Shown: positions 1-12,056, numbered from the stretch's first letter. The stretch is DNA of 64,000 bases from Pyricularia pennisetigena (GCF_004337985.1 NC_043742.1:5631259-5695258); one strand, 5' to 3'. Notes: generated by a model from the letters alone, not told the origin. Numbers and translations: made by a program.

Positions 1-105
1 CACCCCAGTTATTAAAAACCCCAGTTACCCAGTTAAGACGTTCAGTTGCTTTAACCCACTGTACTTTACCCTAAGAACAGGTTACCCGATACCTTGATCG
101 TAACA
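1..105 (+). repeat. Gypsy LTR, 3' end only
   Basis: This stretch matches, almost base for base, the last 105 bases of the Gypsy LTRs at 16724-17178 and 23522-23976, and ends in the same TCGTAACA terminus. The next base begins Copia-A coding sequence, so a Gypsy element or solo LTR sat in a Copia-A copy here, with its left part outside the window. It is much closer to the less mutated 3' LTR than to the 5' LTR. Confidence 0.85.
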
Positions 106-299
106 ATAATATTACGCACCACCAACGTACTAAATATACGTTATAAAAATTTTACTACGTATGGGTGTTAATTATAAAAGGATTAGTGATTTCAAAATAC
201 CTGGAATCCAAACAAATGCCCGCTAATGGCCTTACAAAGCTCCTAACGCTTCCAATTCACAAGGTATTTTTAAAGTTTATAGGGCTTAAACCCTTATAA
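106..299 (+). pseudogene. Copia-A RNase H, C-terminal end (broken)
   Basis: Reading from base 106 gives the end of a Ty1/Copia RNase H: a THHQRTKY segment, then MPANGLTKLL, the equivalent of the family's ADGLTKPL ending, then a stop at 297-299. There is an in-frame TAA soon after the start. The same protein end is readable in the plus-strand copy at 50430-50623 and, inverted, at 6842-7050. The Gypsy LTR fragment cuts off everything upstream. It is a decayed remnant with no function expected. Confidence 0.8.
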
Positions 300-859
300 G
301 CTTAGTTTTTACCCATTAAATTTTAGGGTATTATAATTAATTCGTTAGCCAATTATAACCCATTACATTTCTTTTGTTTGCAAATGTTGGAATTTTGTTA
401 GTTTAACATAGACCGTACTATCCAGGTCCACCCTGTACAGGTTAATTGATAAGGAATTTATACCGACCATATACCCAAAATTACCAGACCTATATTTAAA
501 AATTGAATTAGAATTGAAATATGTCGCGTTTTGGGCGATTTACGCATTCAAAATACCCTATATACTATGCCTGATTTGGACTATTACCAACGAACAGCCA
601 AATTAGCTACCTGGTTTAATAGTTAATTCCGCGGGTTAATATTATGCAAATTGGGGCTTCGAATCCGGGGGTTGTCACAATTCTGGGGGATTTTTCCAAT
701 TCGGGGGTTATAGGTCGGTACGAAGGGTTTAATTATCCAGAGGGTTTATATTGGGAGTTCGAGTTGGGTTAGGACATAAGGGGGATCTTGTTTTTAAGGT
801 TTTATTTTTATGTACTTTTCTTTTCCGACTTCATGTAAATAGTAGCAAAAAAGAAAGGG
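300..859 (+). repeat. Copia-A 3' untranslated region with polypurine tract
   Basis: This is non-coding sequence between the pol stop and the Copia-A LTR, also present at 50624-51170 and inverted at 6296-6841 and 32250-32796. It ends in a purine run at about 847-859 (AAAAAAGAAAGGG) immediately before the LTR, as expected for the plus-strand priming tract of an LTR retrotransposon. No other gene is seen. Confidence 0.7.
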
Positions 860-1201
860 TGTTAATTATATGCGTTATTTAGCATGTAATGGGTCCACTT
901 TTATATATATATACATAAACCATAATAGATAGTGCCGAACTGGGGCTTTCGGGGTTGTCGGATTTTCCGTTATTTTTTATGTTGCAGGAGTTGCGATTCA
1001 AACGGTTAGTGAATGGGGTTTACCCTGTACCGGGTCTAACACCCACCCTGCACCTGCGTGTCAGCTACCCTGTATCGGGTTAAAATTTTCACCAAATTAG
1101 CAAATTAGTGCGAATTTAGAGATAGTTTATATGGCAATAAGGGGGTTTTTTCAACAACCCATACAAAATAATTTTTCGGAAAATCGTGTGCGGCACCGGA
1201 A
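860..1201 (+). repeat. Copia-A LTR, 5' part
   Basis: It begins TGTTAATTATATGCG like the other Copia-A LTRs and follows their sequence until a MULE end (TAGTCTC) interrupts it at 1202. The missing right half, which should resume with a copy of the bases just before 1202 (GCACCGGAA), is not found in the window, so it was lost or moved. Confidence 0.85.
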
Positions 1202-3041
1202 TAGTCTCAATGCTCAGACTAGACCCCCCTGCTTGGCAATGGGGAACGAGCGCTCCATGTACCTTTCAGCCACATGGTTTTTCGACCAATTACATTGGCC
1301 GAAAAGATCGCGCTCGTTCTAGTTTGAGGACATTTTGTCGCATTTCGCCGTTTATGGCGGTACCACCAACGATAATTTGTCGCATTTCGCCGTTTATAAC
1401 GGTATTATTAATAATATACCTAATATTGCGATATCGCTGATAATTATTTTATTAATATAAGGATAATTTAAAATATTTTACCGTTTATAGCGGGTATACA
1501 CAATATATTCGTATTATAATAGCAAAAAAAATGGTGTAATTATAATGAAAAGTTAAATATTTAAATAAAAAAACAAATAAAAATTATAGAAATATATAGT
1601 AATTTGCGTTGAATTAATTGGAGTTTATTGATTATTTAAATGACGGCCGCGTTTTAATAGCTACTGTATATGGAAAAATATTAAGATATTAAGTAAAATT
1701 TGTAATTTTTCATTATATTTAATTTTTATTTTCAATGATGGTATATAATATTAGCTTCAGTTGAAATTACAGTTTTTAAAGCTTAGTTGACCTAATACTG
1801 CAGAGTGCATGCAATTATCGATTAAAATAAAAGTGTTATTAATATTTTTATATAAATTAACAGTTTGTTAAAAAACTAAATAATCTACGCAAATATTGGT
1901 AAAATGAAAATATTTTTAATAAATGTATTCCTTTATCAATTTGTTCATAAATTTTATTTAATTAAATAAAGCAAATAATATAAAAATAACACAAATTTGG
2001 CATTTTTTATTATAAAAAAGTAAAAAGAGCCGGTATTCTAGATCGGGCTTCACGTTGACGTTTATTTATTCATATAATCACCTTTTACAAACTTTGGCTT
2101 TATTAATAATAAAATTGGTAAAAATATGAAAATATTTCGATTGCAAAATATATATATAATTGGATACACTTTACCTATCCGCATATTTAACGGTTAAAGT
2201 AACTAAATATGCGTACCAAAATAAAATGTTAAATTAAATATACATATGCCACCCCCCACGTGCAAAAACCACAAAATTTGGCTGCAAAACAAAAATAATA
2301 TAAAATTAATTAAATGAAGCAAAAAAATTTATAAAATATATATTTAGCATTTTTTTTTATTAAACAGTTTTTAAAACCGATATAATAGGTAGGATGGGAT
2401 TTGGACGTTTATTTATATACGTAATCGGATTTTTGAAGCTTTGGTTTTATTATCGTTAAAATTGGTAAAAATATAAACGAGTTTCGATTGTAAATTATAT
2501 ATAAAAAAGTATATACTTTGTTTATCCGCTTATTTAACTGTTTATATAATCTGGTATATGCACCAGAATTCAATATAATAGTATATAAATATATACGACC
2601 CTCCACGTGCAAAAACTATAAAATTTGGTCAAAAATTAAAAATAATATTAAAAAAAATCGAAAATCGAAAAAAAAATCGAAAAAACAGTACCGCCATAAA
2701 CGGATTAAGGGCAAGTGGTATCCAATTCGGCCATTATAACAAATAAAAAAATAAATTAAATCGCTGCTAATAGCGGTATTAAACGTTATTTTCAACGATA
2801 TTTTATTTTTTTAATATTATACGTGGTTATGGAATAATAAAGGAGTTTCGGTTAAAAAAAGGCCAAAAATACCGCCATAAACGGCGAAAATCGACAAATT
2901 ATCCTCAAACCTAAACCAAAACGTTTTTTGGATGGACCCACAGATATATTGCAAAACCGCAATTAAGCCACGAAATGGAGCGAAGCGAACGGAGTGGATT
3001 AATTGTGGAGCTTTGGGTTTTAGGGATAAGCCCTGAAACTA
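1202..3041. mobile_element. MULE-like non-autonomous element
   Basis: The left end starts TAGTCTCA(A/G)TGCTCAG and the right end is the reverse complement of the family's second end type (TAGTTTCAGGGCTTATCC). Internal sequence matches the complete copies at 44926-46776 and 47219-49081 in the opposite orientation. The element is about 70-75% A+T with no transposase reading frame. Its flanks (GCACCGGAA left, CGAAATGCG right) do not match each other, so the two ends may come from different insertions or the site was rearranged. The right flank is MULE-end sequence, so this copy abuts or was inserted in another one. Confidence 0.7.
2045..2640. repeat. Internal tandem duplication of the MULE
   Basis: Two diverged units lie head to tail, offset by 347 bases when aligned on a shared CACGTGCAAAAAC motif (CACGTG at 2257-2262 and 2604-2609). 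Both contain, in the same order, an ACGTTTATTTAT segment, an AAAATTGGTAAAAATAT segment, a TATCCGC(A/T)TATTTAAC segment and the CACGTGC motif. The inverted complete MULE copies carry the same pair, so the duplication predates their spread. Confidence 0.65.
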
Positions 3042-3229
3042 CGAAATGCGACAAATTATCGTTGGTGGTACCGCCATAAACGGCGAAATGCGACAAAATG
3101 TCCTTAAATTAAAACGAGCGCGATCTTTTCGGCCAATATAATTGGTCGAAAAACCATGTGGCTGAAAGGTATATGGAGCGTTCGGTCCCTATTGCGAAGC
3201 AGAGGGGTCTAGTTTAAGCACTGAAACTA
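3042..3229 (-). mobile_element. MULE end remnant
   Basis: This is one terminal inverted repeat of the MULE family (reverse complement of the end at 5109-5300), terminating CTGAAACTA at 3229. It holds two copies of the ACCGCCATAAACGGCGAAATGCG subrepeat. Single-copy DNA begins at 3230. Confidence 0.7.
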
Positions 3230-4199
3230 GGTTTTAACCGCCTGGGTAAGCCTAAATTCCAAATTTCTCGGTATTACGGCTTTTTTCGGCTTTAAAAACG
3301 CGTTATTTGCGGTGCGTTGTCGCGTTAAAATAGGTGGGTTGTGTTGAGGATGCTAGAAATTAATAATTAAACAGGTGTCCACTTTAGGTGCATGTCCACT
3401 TGTGGGTCACCCACTGTAGAACCAACTCGGTGAAGCATTTGTCGATCATTTATAGACTTTTTTTCTGCTGCTCGTTACTTCAGTGACCATCCGATTATCC
3501 TAATTGAGATCAAATATACTTGCCTACCTAAGTAGACAGGTAAGTAGTTAAATATGCAGTTTGGCATTAATAAAACCCCTGGACCAAATTATTAACGAAT
3601 GCGTTATATTTAATGGCAGGCGCTGCCAATAGTGATTTTTGGAAGCAAGTCTACAAGGGTGCCAAGCTCTCTGATCTCGAGACAAATACATTATTCCTAA
3701 GCAGGGTATCGGCCGAACATATTACCTAGTAAGAATGCAGCCAGCAAGTGACCCAGGATCTTGCAACTACTAAGCGTATTTAAGTCCTATAAATAGCTAT
3801 ATATATCAAGTTTTTTTTTCCAAAAATAAAAAAAAAACAAAAGAGTCTGCTTTGTTGTTCTTTATGGGTAGTATATCGTCTTGGTTATGCGTTACGCGAC
3901 CTTTCGGTCCCGATTCATGCAAAGCCAATCCAGAGCTGCGAATCAAGCTGCTTAACGTACAGGAATAACCACGAACGAATCCAGCATACTGGCGTAGCAA
4001 GGCTTTGGCATGTCAGCTGCAAATACCCCAGCACAGCGTCCCAGAATGGCTGCTTTGCGTAGGTCCTTAATCATGGTTCAACATCCATCCCTGACCTTTT
4101 AATTTGCGAACGACATGGTTAATGGTTAATTGGCTGTTAAAAATGGAAATAGAAGGCAATAAAAGACTTGAGTCAACACTGTCAATTGGATAATTTTCT

Positions 4200-4209
4200 T
4201 CATATATAA
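4200..4209 (+). promoter_or_regulatory. Possible TATA element
   Basis: CATATATAAA lies about 125 bases upstream of the ATG at 4334, a plausible core promoter spacing for a short fungal 5' leader. If transcription starts about 30 bases downstream, the competing upstream ATG at 4210 would be left out of the mRNA. No experimental support. Confidence 0.35.
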
Positions 4210-4333
4210 ATGCAATTCCTGGACACCTTTTCGGTAGTTCTTAGCCTGCCTGCAAACATCACTTTTCTACAAAACATACATTTACTTACAGATATTCATT
4301 ATATTTTTGCTTATATAACAGCTATTAACTACC

Positions 4334-4669
4334 ATGAAACTCTCCGCCTCCGTTTTTCTCACGGCCTTGGTCGTACCCCACGTTGGCGCCATGCTTTCTC
4401 AACTGTGCAAGGTGAAAATCATCGATAAGGATGGCAAGCAGGTCGGTCCATACATGTGGGTCGAACCAGGGGGTAAAGTCGACTTGCCCATAGCGATAGA
4501 TTGGTGGATTTTAATTGGAACCTTCCCGGGAGGATGCGTCGCTGCTAAGGTCAGTGGGCGTTACCCACCCAATAGGGGTTGTACGGTTAAAGGCGAAATG
4601 GAGCTCGTCCCCACGGGGAATGTGGCAGAGCTGCTCAAGAATTCACATGCAATTCAAAGAAATAATTAA
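4334..4669 (+). CDS. Small secreted protein, candidate effector
   Basis: This is an intact 111-residue protein and the only undamaged host-like gene in the window. Residues 1-19 form a signal peptide (Lys2, then a hydrophobic run, ending VGA), leaving a mature protein of about 92 residues. Cysteines are at 25, 68 and 83; three is an odd number, so at most one intramolecular disulfide pair is expected unless it dimerises. The mature part alternates hydrophobic and polar residues with several Gly-Gly and Pro-Gly turns, suggesting a small beta-rich fold; a MAX-type effector fold is possible but only inferred. The start CTACCATGA suits fungal initiation, and codon use is balanced rather than RIP-skewed. 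Location in a gene-poor RIPped region is typical of effector genes in plant pathogens. I do not recognise a named homologue. An overlapping frame from 4210 is less convincing. Confidence 0.7.
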   Translation: MKLSASVFLTALVVPHVGAMLSQLCKVKIIDKDGKQVGPYMWVEPGGKVDLPIAIDWWILIGTFPGGCVAAKVSGRYPPNRGCTVKGEMELVPTGNVAELLKNSHAIQRNN

Positions 4670-5108
4670 ACTGTCAACCGTTCAACTATATTAAACGTTT
4701 ATATATGTCATTTTGCGACAGCGTTAGGCAACATGATTAAAAATTAAAAAAAGGGGTTAAGTCCCTATTCATGGCCTTATTCGTTATACAAGTCTATCTT
4801 GTAACCTATTCCAAATAAATTGATAAAATGTGTGGCAAGATACTATATGCCATGTGAATTCGCTTAGAGGCTAACCACCCGTAATAATAACCTCAGTTCC
4901 TATTAATACTAGAGATATTGTAAATCCTATGATTAAGGGGTTAAATTTAGAACAACTACAAAGCAATATTGGAAAGGGAGCTCTAGTAAAAAGCTGATTA
5001 TTACTACAAAAGCGGCAGCAGACGCAACCATCGGGCATAGTCTGCTGGGTAGGGATCGGGTCCGGGCTCGATTCATAGCAAGTATGGGAATTGCAGAATA
5101 TTTATAAT

Positions 5109-5741
5109 TAGTCTCAGTGCTTAAACTAGACCCCCCTGCTTCGCAGTGGGGACCGAACGCTCCATATACCTTTCAGCCATATGGCTTTTCGACCAATTAT
5201 ATTGGCCGAAAAAATCGCGGTCGTTTTAGTTTGAGGATATTTTATCGCATTTCGCCGTTTATAGCGGTACCACCAACGATAATTTGTCGTATTTCGCCGT
5301 TTATAGGGGGCATATATATTATATTATAAAAAGGTTTAATAAACGCCCTACGACCGCGCGTTAAATGTGATTAATTGCAGTATTTATACGCGCAACTAAT
5401 TAAATAGCGGTATAATTAAGTTATTATATTTAAAATATAATAATAAAAAAGAATATCATAATTATAGTAAATAATTAAGTATTCGAATAAAATATTAAAT
5501 AAAGATTATGAGAATATTGAATGACCAGCGTTAAACTAATTGGAATAAAAGAATTTTGGGATTAGATATCGCGTCCTTATACTGAGTTTATTTAAAAAGA
5601 AATTTCAATATTTAATAAAATTTATAATTTATTATCATTATTAGTTATTGTTTTTAATAATAAGATGTAATACTGGTTTAAAGCCAAGTATTAATATTTA
5701 TAATTAAGCGCATTTAAAATTACAAAGTGCATGTAATTATC
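5109..5741 (+). mobile_element. MULE left end, truncated by Copia-A
   Basis: It starts TAGTCTCAGTGC and follows the MULE sequence of 1202-1830 for about 630 bases, until a Copia-A LTR begins at 5742. The rest of this copy is not adjacent to the other side of that Copia-A element, so its right half was deleted or lies elsewhere. The AT-rich interior has no gene. Confidence 0.75.
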
Positions 5742-6295
5742 TGTTAATAATATGGGTTGCTAACAGGGGGTTAAGCATTAGCCTAGGTGCGGCGTGGTGC
5801 TAATTGCGGTGTAAAAGCCTGTAATCACGGGCTTTGTATATACTAAATTCACTAATTTTGGGATTAATAAATTTAATTCATTGGTGGGGGAAATTTTGCT
5901 TTATTTCGTTTCCATACTCTCGGACATCGAAATGGGGTTCCGCACCCCGCAAAAGGTTCCGGTGCCGCACACGATTTTCCGAAAAATTATTTTGTATACG
6001 CTGTTGAAAAAACACCCTCATTTCCATACAAACCATTTTTGGGTTCGCACTAATTTGCTAATTTGGTAAAAATTTTAAGCCGGTATAGGGTAGCTAATTC
6101 GTAAATGCAGGGTGGGTATTAAACCCGGTACTGGGTGAAACCCCGTTCGCTAACTTTAAATCGCAATTCCTGCAATATACAAAATATAATAAAAAATTTA
6201 ACAATTTTAACAGCCCCACTTCGGCATTATCTATTATGGCTTATATATAAATAAAAATAGACCCATTACATGCTAAATAACGTATATAATTAACA
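5742..6295 (-). repeat. Copia-A LTR (3' LTR of copy 1)
   Basis: 554 bases, in plus-strand reading TGTTAATAATATGGG to TAATTAACA, so the ends form a short TGTTAA/TTAACA inverted repeat. It is inserted into a MULE. The bases to its right (CCCCCTTTTTTT) are the complement of the polypurine tract. Confidence 0.88.
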
Positions 6296-6841
6296 CCCCC
6301 TTTTTTTGACTACTGTTTACATAAAATCGGAAAAATCAAATATATAAAAAATAAAACCCTAAAAAAAGAACCCTTTTATATCCCAACCCGATTCGAACTC
6401 CCGATTGAAACCCCCTAAATAATTAAACCCTTTATAGCGACCTATAACCCCTTAAATGGACGAACCCCCGAATTGGAAAAAAAACCCCAAAATTGTAACA
6501 ACCCCCGGATTTGAACCCCCGATTTGCATAATATTAACCCACGGAATTAATTACTAAACCAGGTAATTAATCTGGTTGTTCGTTGGTAATAGTCCAAATT
6601 AGGTATATTATATAGGGTATTTCGAATGCGTAAATCGCTTAAAACACGAGCTTTTTCAATTTCATTTTAACTTTTAGTATAAAGTCGGTATAATTTGTTT
6701 ATTAATTAACCTGTGCAGGGTAAATTCGGGTAATACGGCCGGTGTTAGGCTAACAAAAATCCAATATCTGCAAATTAAGGAAATGTAATAAGTAATTAAT
6801 TAACGAACTAATTAAATATTCTAAAATTTAATAAATAAAAA

Positions 6842-9800
6842 TTAAGCTTTTAGGGGTTTAAACCTTATAAATTTTAAAAAGATTTTATAAAATGGAAACG
6901 TTAGGGGTTTTATTAAACTATGAGCGGGTAGTTTTTTGGATTCCAGGTATTTTGAAGTTATTAATTTTTTTGTAATTAATTCCCGTACGTAATAAAATTT
7001 AAATAACGTATATTTAATACGTTAATGGTGCGTAAAATTATATGCGGTAATTATAAAACCTGTATTATTTCCAAATATTATAATAAAGACTTTTATAAAT
7101 AGTCCAATTTTTATAAATAAACTTTTAAACCACTGTATTTCACGCAGGGTTTCCGCTAAAATATCGGTTTCGGCTTTTGGAATATTTAAAACTATAATAT
7201 TAACCTTTTTGCATTTCCACGTTATAGGGCCCCCAAATAAAGTATACAAATATCCATAAATGGATTTTGAATTTTCCCTAACCCCGGTAAAATCGCTATT
7301 ATTAAAACCCAGTAATTTTAAACCTTTGAAACCCCCTGTTAATAAATTGGGTGGTAATTCGGCTTTAAATATTTTTTTTCCGTAATAAATAAATAAGGAT
7401 TTAATACCCGCTAAATAACGTAATAGGTTTTTAACTACCGTTAAATGGATTGTAGTGGTTTTTATTAAAAAACGTGAAAACCATTGAACCGCAAAACCGA
7501 TTTTCGGGCACGTTAATAGCATTAAATACATAAAAGTGCCGATAATACGCTATAATAATTTAATTTCCAACGCATTTACGGGTTTACCCCCGCTATACTT
7601 TAACATACCCGGTTATAAGGGAACAAATATAGGTTTGCAATCAGCTAATCGGAACGTTGCTAATACTTCCTCGATATATTGATTTTGATGGAGCCAAAAT
7701 AGGCGTTTAAGCCTATCCTTTATAATTTGAACGCCTGAAAAATAGGCTGCAGGGCCCTTGTTTTCCAACGCGTACATTTTATTAAAACGGGTTTTTAAAT
7801 CCTAAATCTATTGCAATTTAGGACCTATTAGCAGGCAATCGTTTACAAAAACAACGATAAAATGTTTGGATTTAACGTTATAAAAAACAACGGGATTAGA
7901 AATTAATGGTTGAAAACCTTTTTTAAAAAATAGGGTTTTAAATTTATTTTACCATTTTTTTGGACCTTGTTTCAAATTATAAAAAGCCTTTTCCAATTGT
8001 ACAACCTGCAATTTTTTCGGGTTATAACCCATTTCCACTAAAATTTTAACGGTAATAAAATTACAATTCTTTGCCCATTCGTTAAAACCGTTTGGAATTT
8101 GCAAATATATATTTACGTCGGTAAAATCACTATTTAAAAACGCACCAATAAAATCGATTTGTTTTATTTCCCAATTTTATGCATTAGTTATAACTAATAG
8201 TATACGCCAAGCAAATGGTATATTGATGCTAGCAAAAATTTCGATATAATTTAGGCCTTCGACCTGTAAAAAACCCCTTATAACAGATTTAATTTTGTAT
8301 TTTATAGGTTTATTATTTTTATCCTTTTTTAATTTAAATACCGGCCGGGTAAAAACGAGTTTACGGCCTGTAAGCATTTTAATTTTTGGTTAAAACGGAA
8401 AGTTTTTGCAATGACGATTTGGTCGAATTTAAAAGCTAAAACAATTGATTATTTAGCATTTTCAAGGGTATTTAAGGCCTGTTAGTAATTATTTGGTTTA
8501 CTATTTTTAGTGGGTTTTTTCTTTATTTTCTTTTTGGCTTAAAAATAAAAATAATGTAGGTAGTTTATATCCATTAGATTTGGGTTTTCGAACTGCGAAT
8601 TTAACTCTATGTTTTGTATTTTAAATGCTTAAAACACCGGAATCTCCGTTCTTTTAGGTATTGGATTAGGTACCGCTACCGTTATAAGCTCTGGGGGCGA
8701 ACGGTAGGTTATACAAGCTTGGCGGGCACTGTATTTTCAGGGTTTAAATGCCCGGTAACGGGTGGTAATTACCCTGGAACCGGTGGCAAATGCCCTATAT
8801 TTTTAGGGTTTTTTAGGGGACATTTATCCGTTGGGACGCTAATAATTTCGTTTTTAAATTTAAAATTAAAATCCCCCTTTGAATTTGTATTTTCCCCTTT
8901 TAAAATCTGTAACGTTTCCCTTGGAAAAACCAAATTTTCAGCGGTAATACCCTTTATAACTTTTACGGTAAAGGTTTTATATACGGCCCTTTCAACGGGT
9001 GCGTAAACCAACGATGTAAAATTTGATAAATAGGCTAAAAATTTCACCGTTTCGGTGCGGGGAGCCAATTCATTAGATTTTTGGCGTTTTTCCAGCGGTG
9101 TAATAGCCTGGCATACAGGACCAATAGCCCGAGAATACCCTAAATTGGGTTTGTGCGGTAATCCAGGTTAGAATTCGGAATAAAATTCCTCGTAAAACGT
9201 TAGATTCCTATTAATTACCGCTATACGGTTAACTAAATCAACCACGGTAAGCAATAAATAATACTATAAATATAACAATAAACCCGCCGTTATAATAGTA
9301 AACCGAAATTTATCCAAAGAAACTTTAACGGACCGTTCCGTTAATCCGTTTTGGCCGTGGTTATAGGGATTCAAAATATTAAAATTAACACTTTTATTCA
9401 TAAACCAATTTTAAAAATTTGTATTAACCTCGTACCCCCTATCGAAATGAAAATTTAGGGGGTAACGCCCGTACGTAGCCTTTAAAACCCTAAAAAACCT
9501 TTAATAACCACTAAAACCGTAGGTTCGGTTTTATTTTTTAATGGGATAAACCACCGAAAACGTGATTTTCGGTCCACTAATAACAAAAATACTGGCTTTT
9601 TATTATAAGGATTAGGTTTAAAGGTTGTTATATTACCCTTTATAAAATCGAAAATATTAGGGGGCGTAGGAAGTGCGACTTTATTTATACGCTTAATAAA
9701 AATAGTTTTAATATAAATAATATAGGTAATTGCCCTAATTTTGTCGAAATTAGGTAAACTTTTTATAATTTTAGCGGTTTTTTCTAGCAATAACAACCTT

Positions 9801-12056
9801 ATATACCCTAAACGCCTATATTATAACAAGGTTTTTTGGGCCTGGATTTCGTTACAATTACCTGTAATTCCGTTTTTTTTAGGGGTTAATTAACCGTCCA
9901 TAGTCCGTTTTAGGCCTAAAAGGAGGTAATTTACAGGGGCCTGTTTTGAATCCGATAATAAAGGAGGTTTTAACAACGGGTTTCTGATATGGGAAACCCC
10001 TTTTTTCGGAAATAATCCCTTTTATATTAGGTTATATAAAAGGGTTACTTAACGGTGTACCGGGCTTACGGGGCCCAATTTCACGTGGATTTTCAGGGTT
10101 TTTACCGCGAATTTTCTGCGTTACAGGTGAGTTTACGGCTATCTCCGTATTTTATTCGGGATTTAGCTTTTCCGTTACCGTATTTTCTTCCGGTTCCGAA
10201 TCGGTTTAAATTCTATAATCCCCTTCAGGGTTTGTATTATTTTATTTTATTTCCAATGGGGTTGCGTAACCTTTTATAACCCCCCGTAAAATCATGTTAA
10301 AAGCGGTGCTATATTCACCTATTATATAGGCGTAATTCGAAATAACAGTATTTCGAACAAGGATATTGCACCCTTTAACCTCCAAACAAAACGAATTTTT
10401 AACGGTATTTAAACGTCCCCACGCCTTGCAATTTTTATCGTACAAGGTAATTTTTGATAATACGCCCCGTATATTATAATACACAAAACCATTTACGATA
10501 TTTATTCCAAACGAAGGGATATATAAAACGTTACTTAACGTAACCTTTTTAAATTCGTCAGCTTTTTGGCCGTAACGGACCTATATTTTTACAGTTCCGG
10601 TATTTACAGGCCTAATAGGGCCATCTCCTGTACCGATTTCAATTATAAAGCCGGGGGTATAATCGGTAAAAAATTGCTTATTTTTAAAAATATAGTGCGT
10701 GCTACCTATATCGTACAGGATAAGGTAACCTAATTTCCATAGTTTAAAGGTCTTTTTTACGCCGCGTCCAGGTTTCGTTTTAATTTTAAAATTAACTGCT
10801 AAAACCTGTAGTTTTAACGTTTTACCGGTATCGGTTTCCGAATCCGAATCCGAACGTAATTTTATAATTCCGCTAATAGCGGAATTAACCTTTTATTCCA
10901 AAACGTTAAACGCTACGCCTTTATTAACGTCACCTGGAATCGAGCCCGTAAATAATTCGAAATCCATAAAAATTATAAACATTCCAACGGTTAATTCGCT
11001 GGAGGAGGATTTAGTATTTTTTGCAAAAGCAGAATCCGAATTAAAGTTTTTACTTTTTTTTCGTAATTTAAAGGTGTTTTCCTGCCCATTTATTTCCTTT
11101 TTAACGCCTTTTTTAACGTTTCTTTTACCCGTTTTTTTGCCTTCAAACCTATAATCAGCGGCCTTAGCCGTTATAAAGCCTGAAATCGAATTTTCGGATA
11201 TAAGGTCCGCCATAAGGTATTGCAAATTTAATTTTTCCGAATTTTGGCCTATTATTTGCAAAGCCCGTTGGGTATTACGTTGGCGTTCGGTCCAAATAGG
11301 GAATATCCCCTCCAGGGCCCGTAAAAATTAATTTCGTACGTTTACGGGGTTATTTTCCACACTAATATTCGCTAATTTAACTACAAATAAGTTAAAACCG
11401 TCATTAAATTTAAGTATTGTTCCTTCAAATTTTGAAAAATTTAAGGCGTGGAATTTCCGATATAGTTAATTTCGACTCATATCGGGTGCAACGGAATAAT
11501 TATTCTCCAGGCTTTTATAAACCGTTACGGGGCTGGAATACCATGCAATGGATTTTAAAAATTCGTTAGTTAAGCTGTTTTTTATAAATAATAATAGGAT
11601 TAATTATTCGTATTCCGGTAGGGTATAACCAATTTTAGGGTTGGAAATAAATTCCGCTGCTTTTATAGCCCTAAATTGTACTATTAACGCCTATTTCCAC
11701 AAATCGTAGTTGATAACCCATACTAATTTACAATTTTCGGGGAAAAGAAATACCCGTTTCGATAGTTTTTTACCTATCCCGTCATTTAAAATTAATTTAC
11801 CAGGTGGATTAGGGGGCGCGGTAGCGGGTACGCTTTCCCGATCACCATTACAATTAGTGGAAATACCGCTTCTCAGGGTTAACAGGGTAGTTAATTGTTG
11901 AATTATCCTTTAAAATTAATCCATTTGCGTAATTAACGCTTTTAATTGCAGGTTTTAAACCTGTAATTTAGCGGTTAAAACTTCGTTTGGGCTGGGTTTA
12001 GGTCCCTTATTTGCTGGATTTGGGCCTGGTAAACCCGATATAGGGCTGTTTTCCAT
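6842..12056 (-). pseudogene. Copia-A gag-pol polyprotein (broken), copy 1
   Basis: One polyprotein reading runs from ATG at 12056, with RIP-made stops. The gag part begins MENSPISGLPGPNPANKGPK and runs to about 10,890. The protease has DIGSTHYIF with the catalytic Asp codon at 10710-10712. Integrase fragments follow (9482-9796, with a DRKSRFRW segment), then reverse transcriptase (8177-8377, RGFLQVEG and about 7,650-8,100), and RNase H (7022-7531) ending in a decayed family terminus with a stop at 6842-6844. Such a protein would package, cleave, reverse-transcribe and integrate the element's own RNA. No zinc knuckle is readable in gag, which may be real or due to decay. Confidence 0.8.

Larger units (their letters stand above)
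3230..5108. other. Single-copy island between two MULE ends
   Basis: This 1.88-kb stretch resembles nothing else in the window, is less AT-rich than its surroundings and lacks the dense stop codons of the RIPped repeats. Outward from it, both sides are MULE ends in inverted orientation. It contains the secreted-protein gene at 4334-4669. Two minor open stretches, 3613-3729 on plus (38 codons) and 3952-4074 on minus (40 codons), could be remnants of older genes. I cannot assign either. The remaining parts hold no gene I can see. Confidence 0.6.

Noticed and set aside
1202..3041. Helitron
   Set aside because: The family's complete copies have terminal inverted repeats and a 9-bp target duplication, which Helitrons do not make.
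4210..4428. 72-codon open frame overlapping the secreted-protein gene
   Set aside because: It lacks a convincing signal peptide, starts beside the probable TATA element, and the other frame has better codon use, start context and a clear signal sequence.
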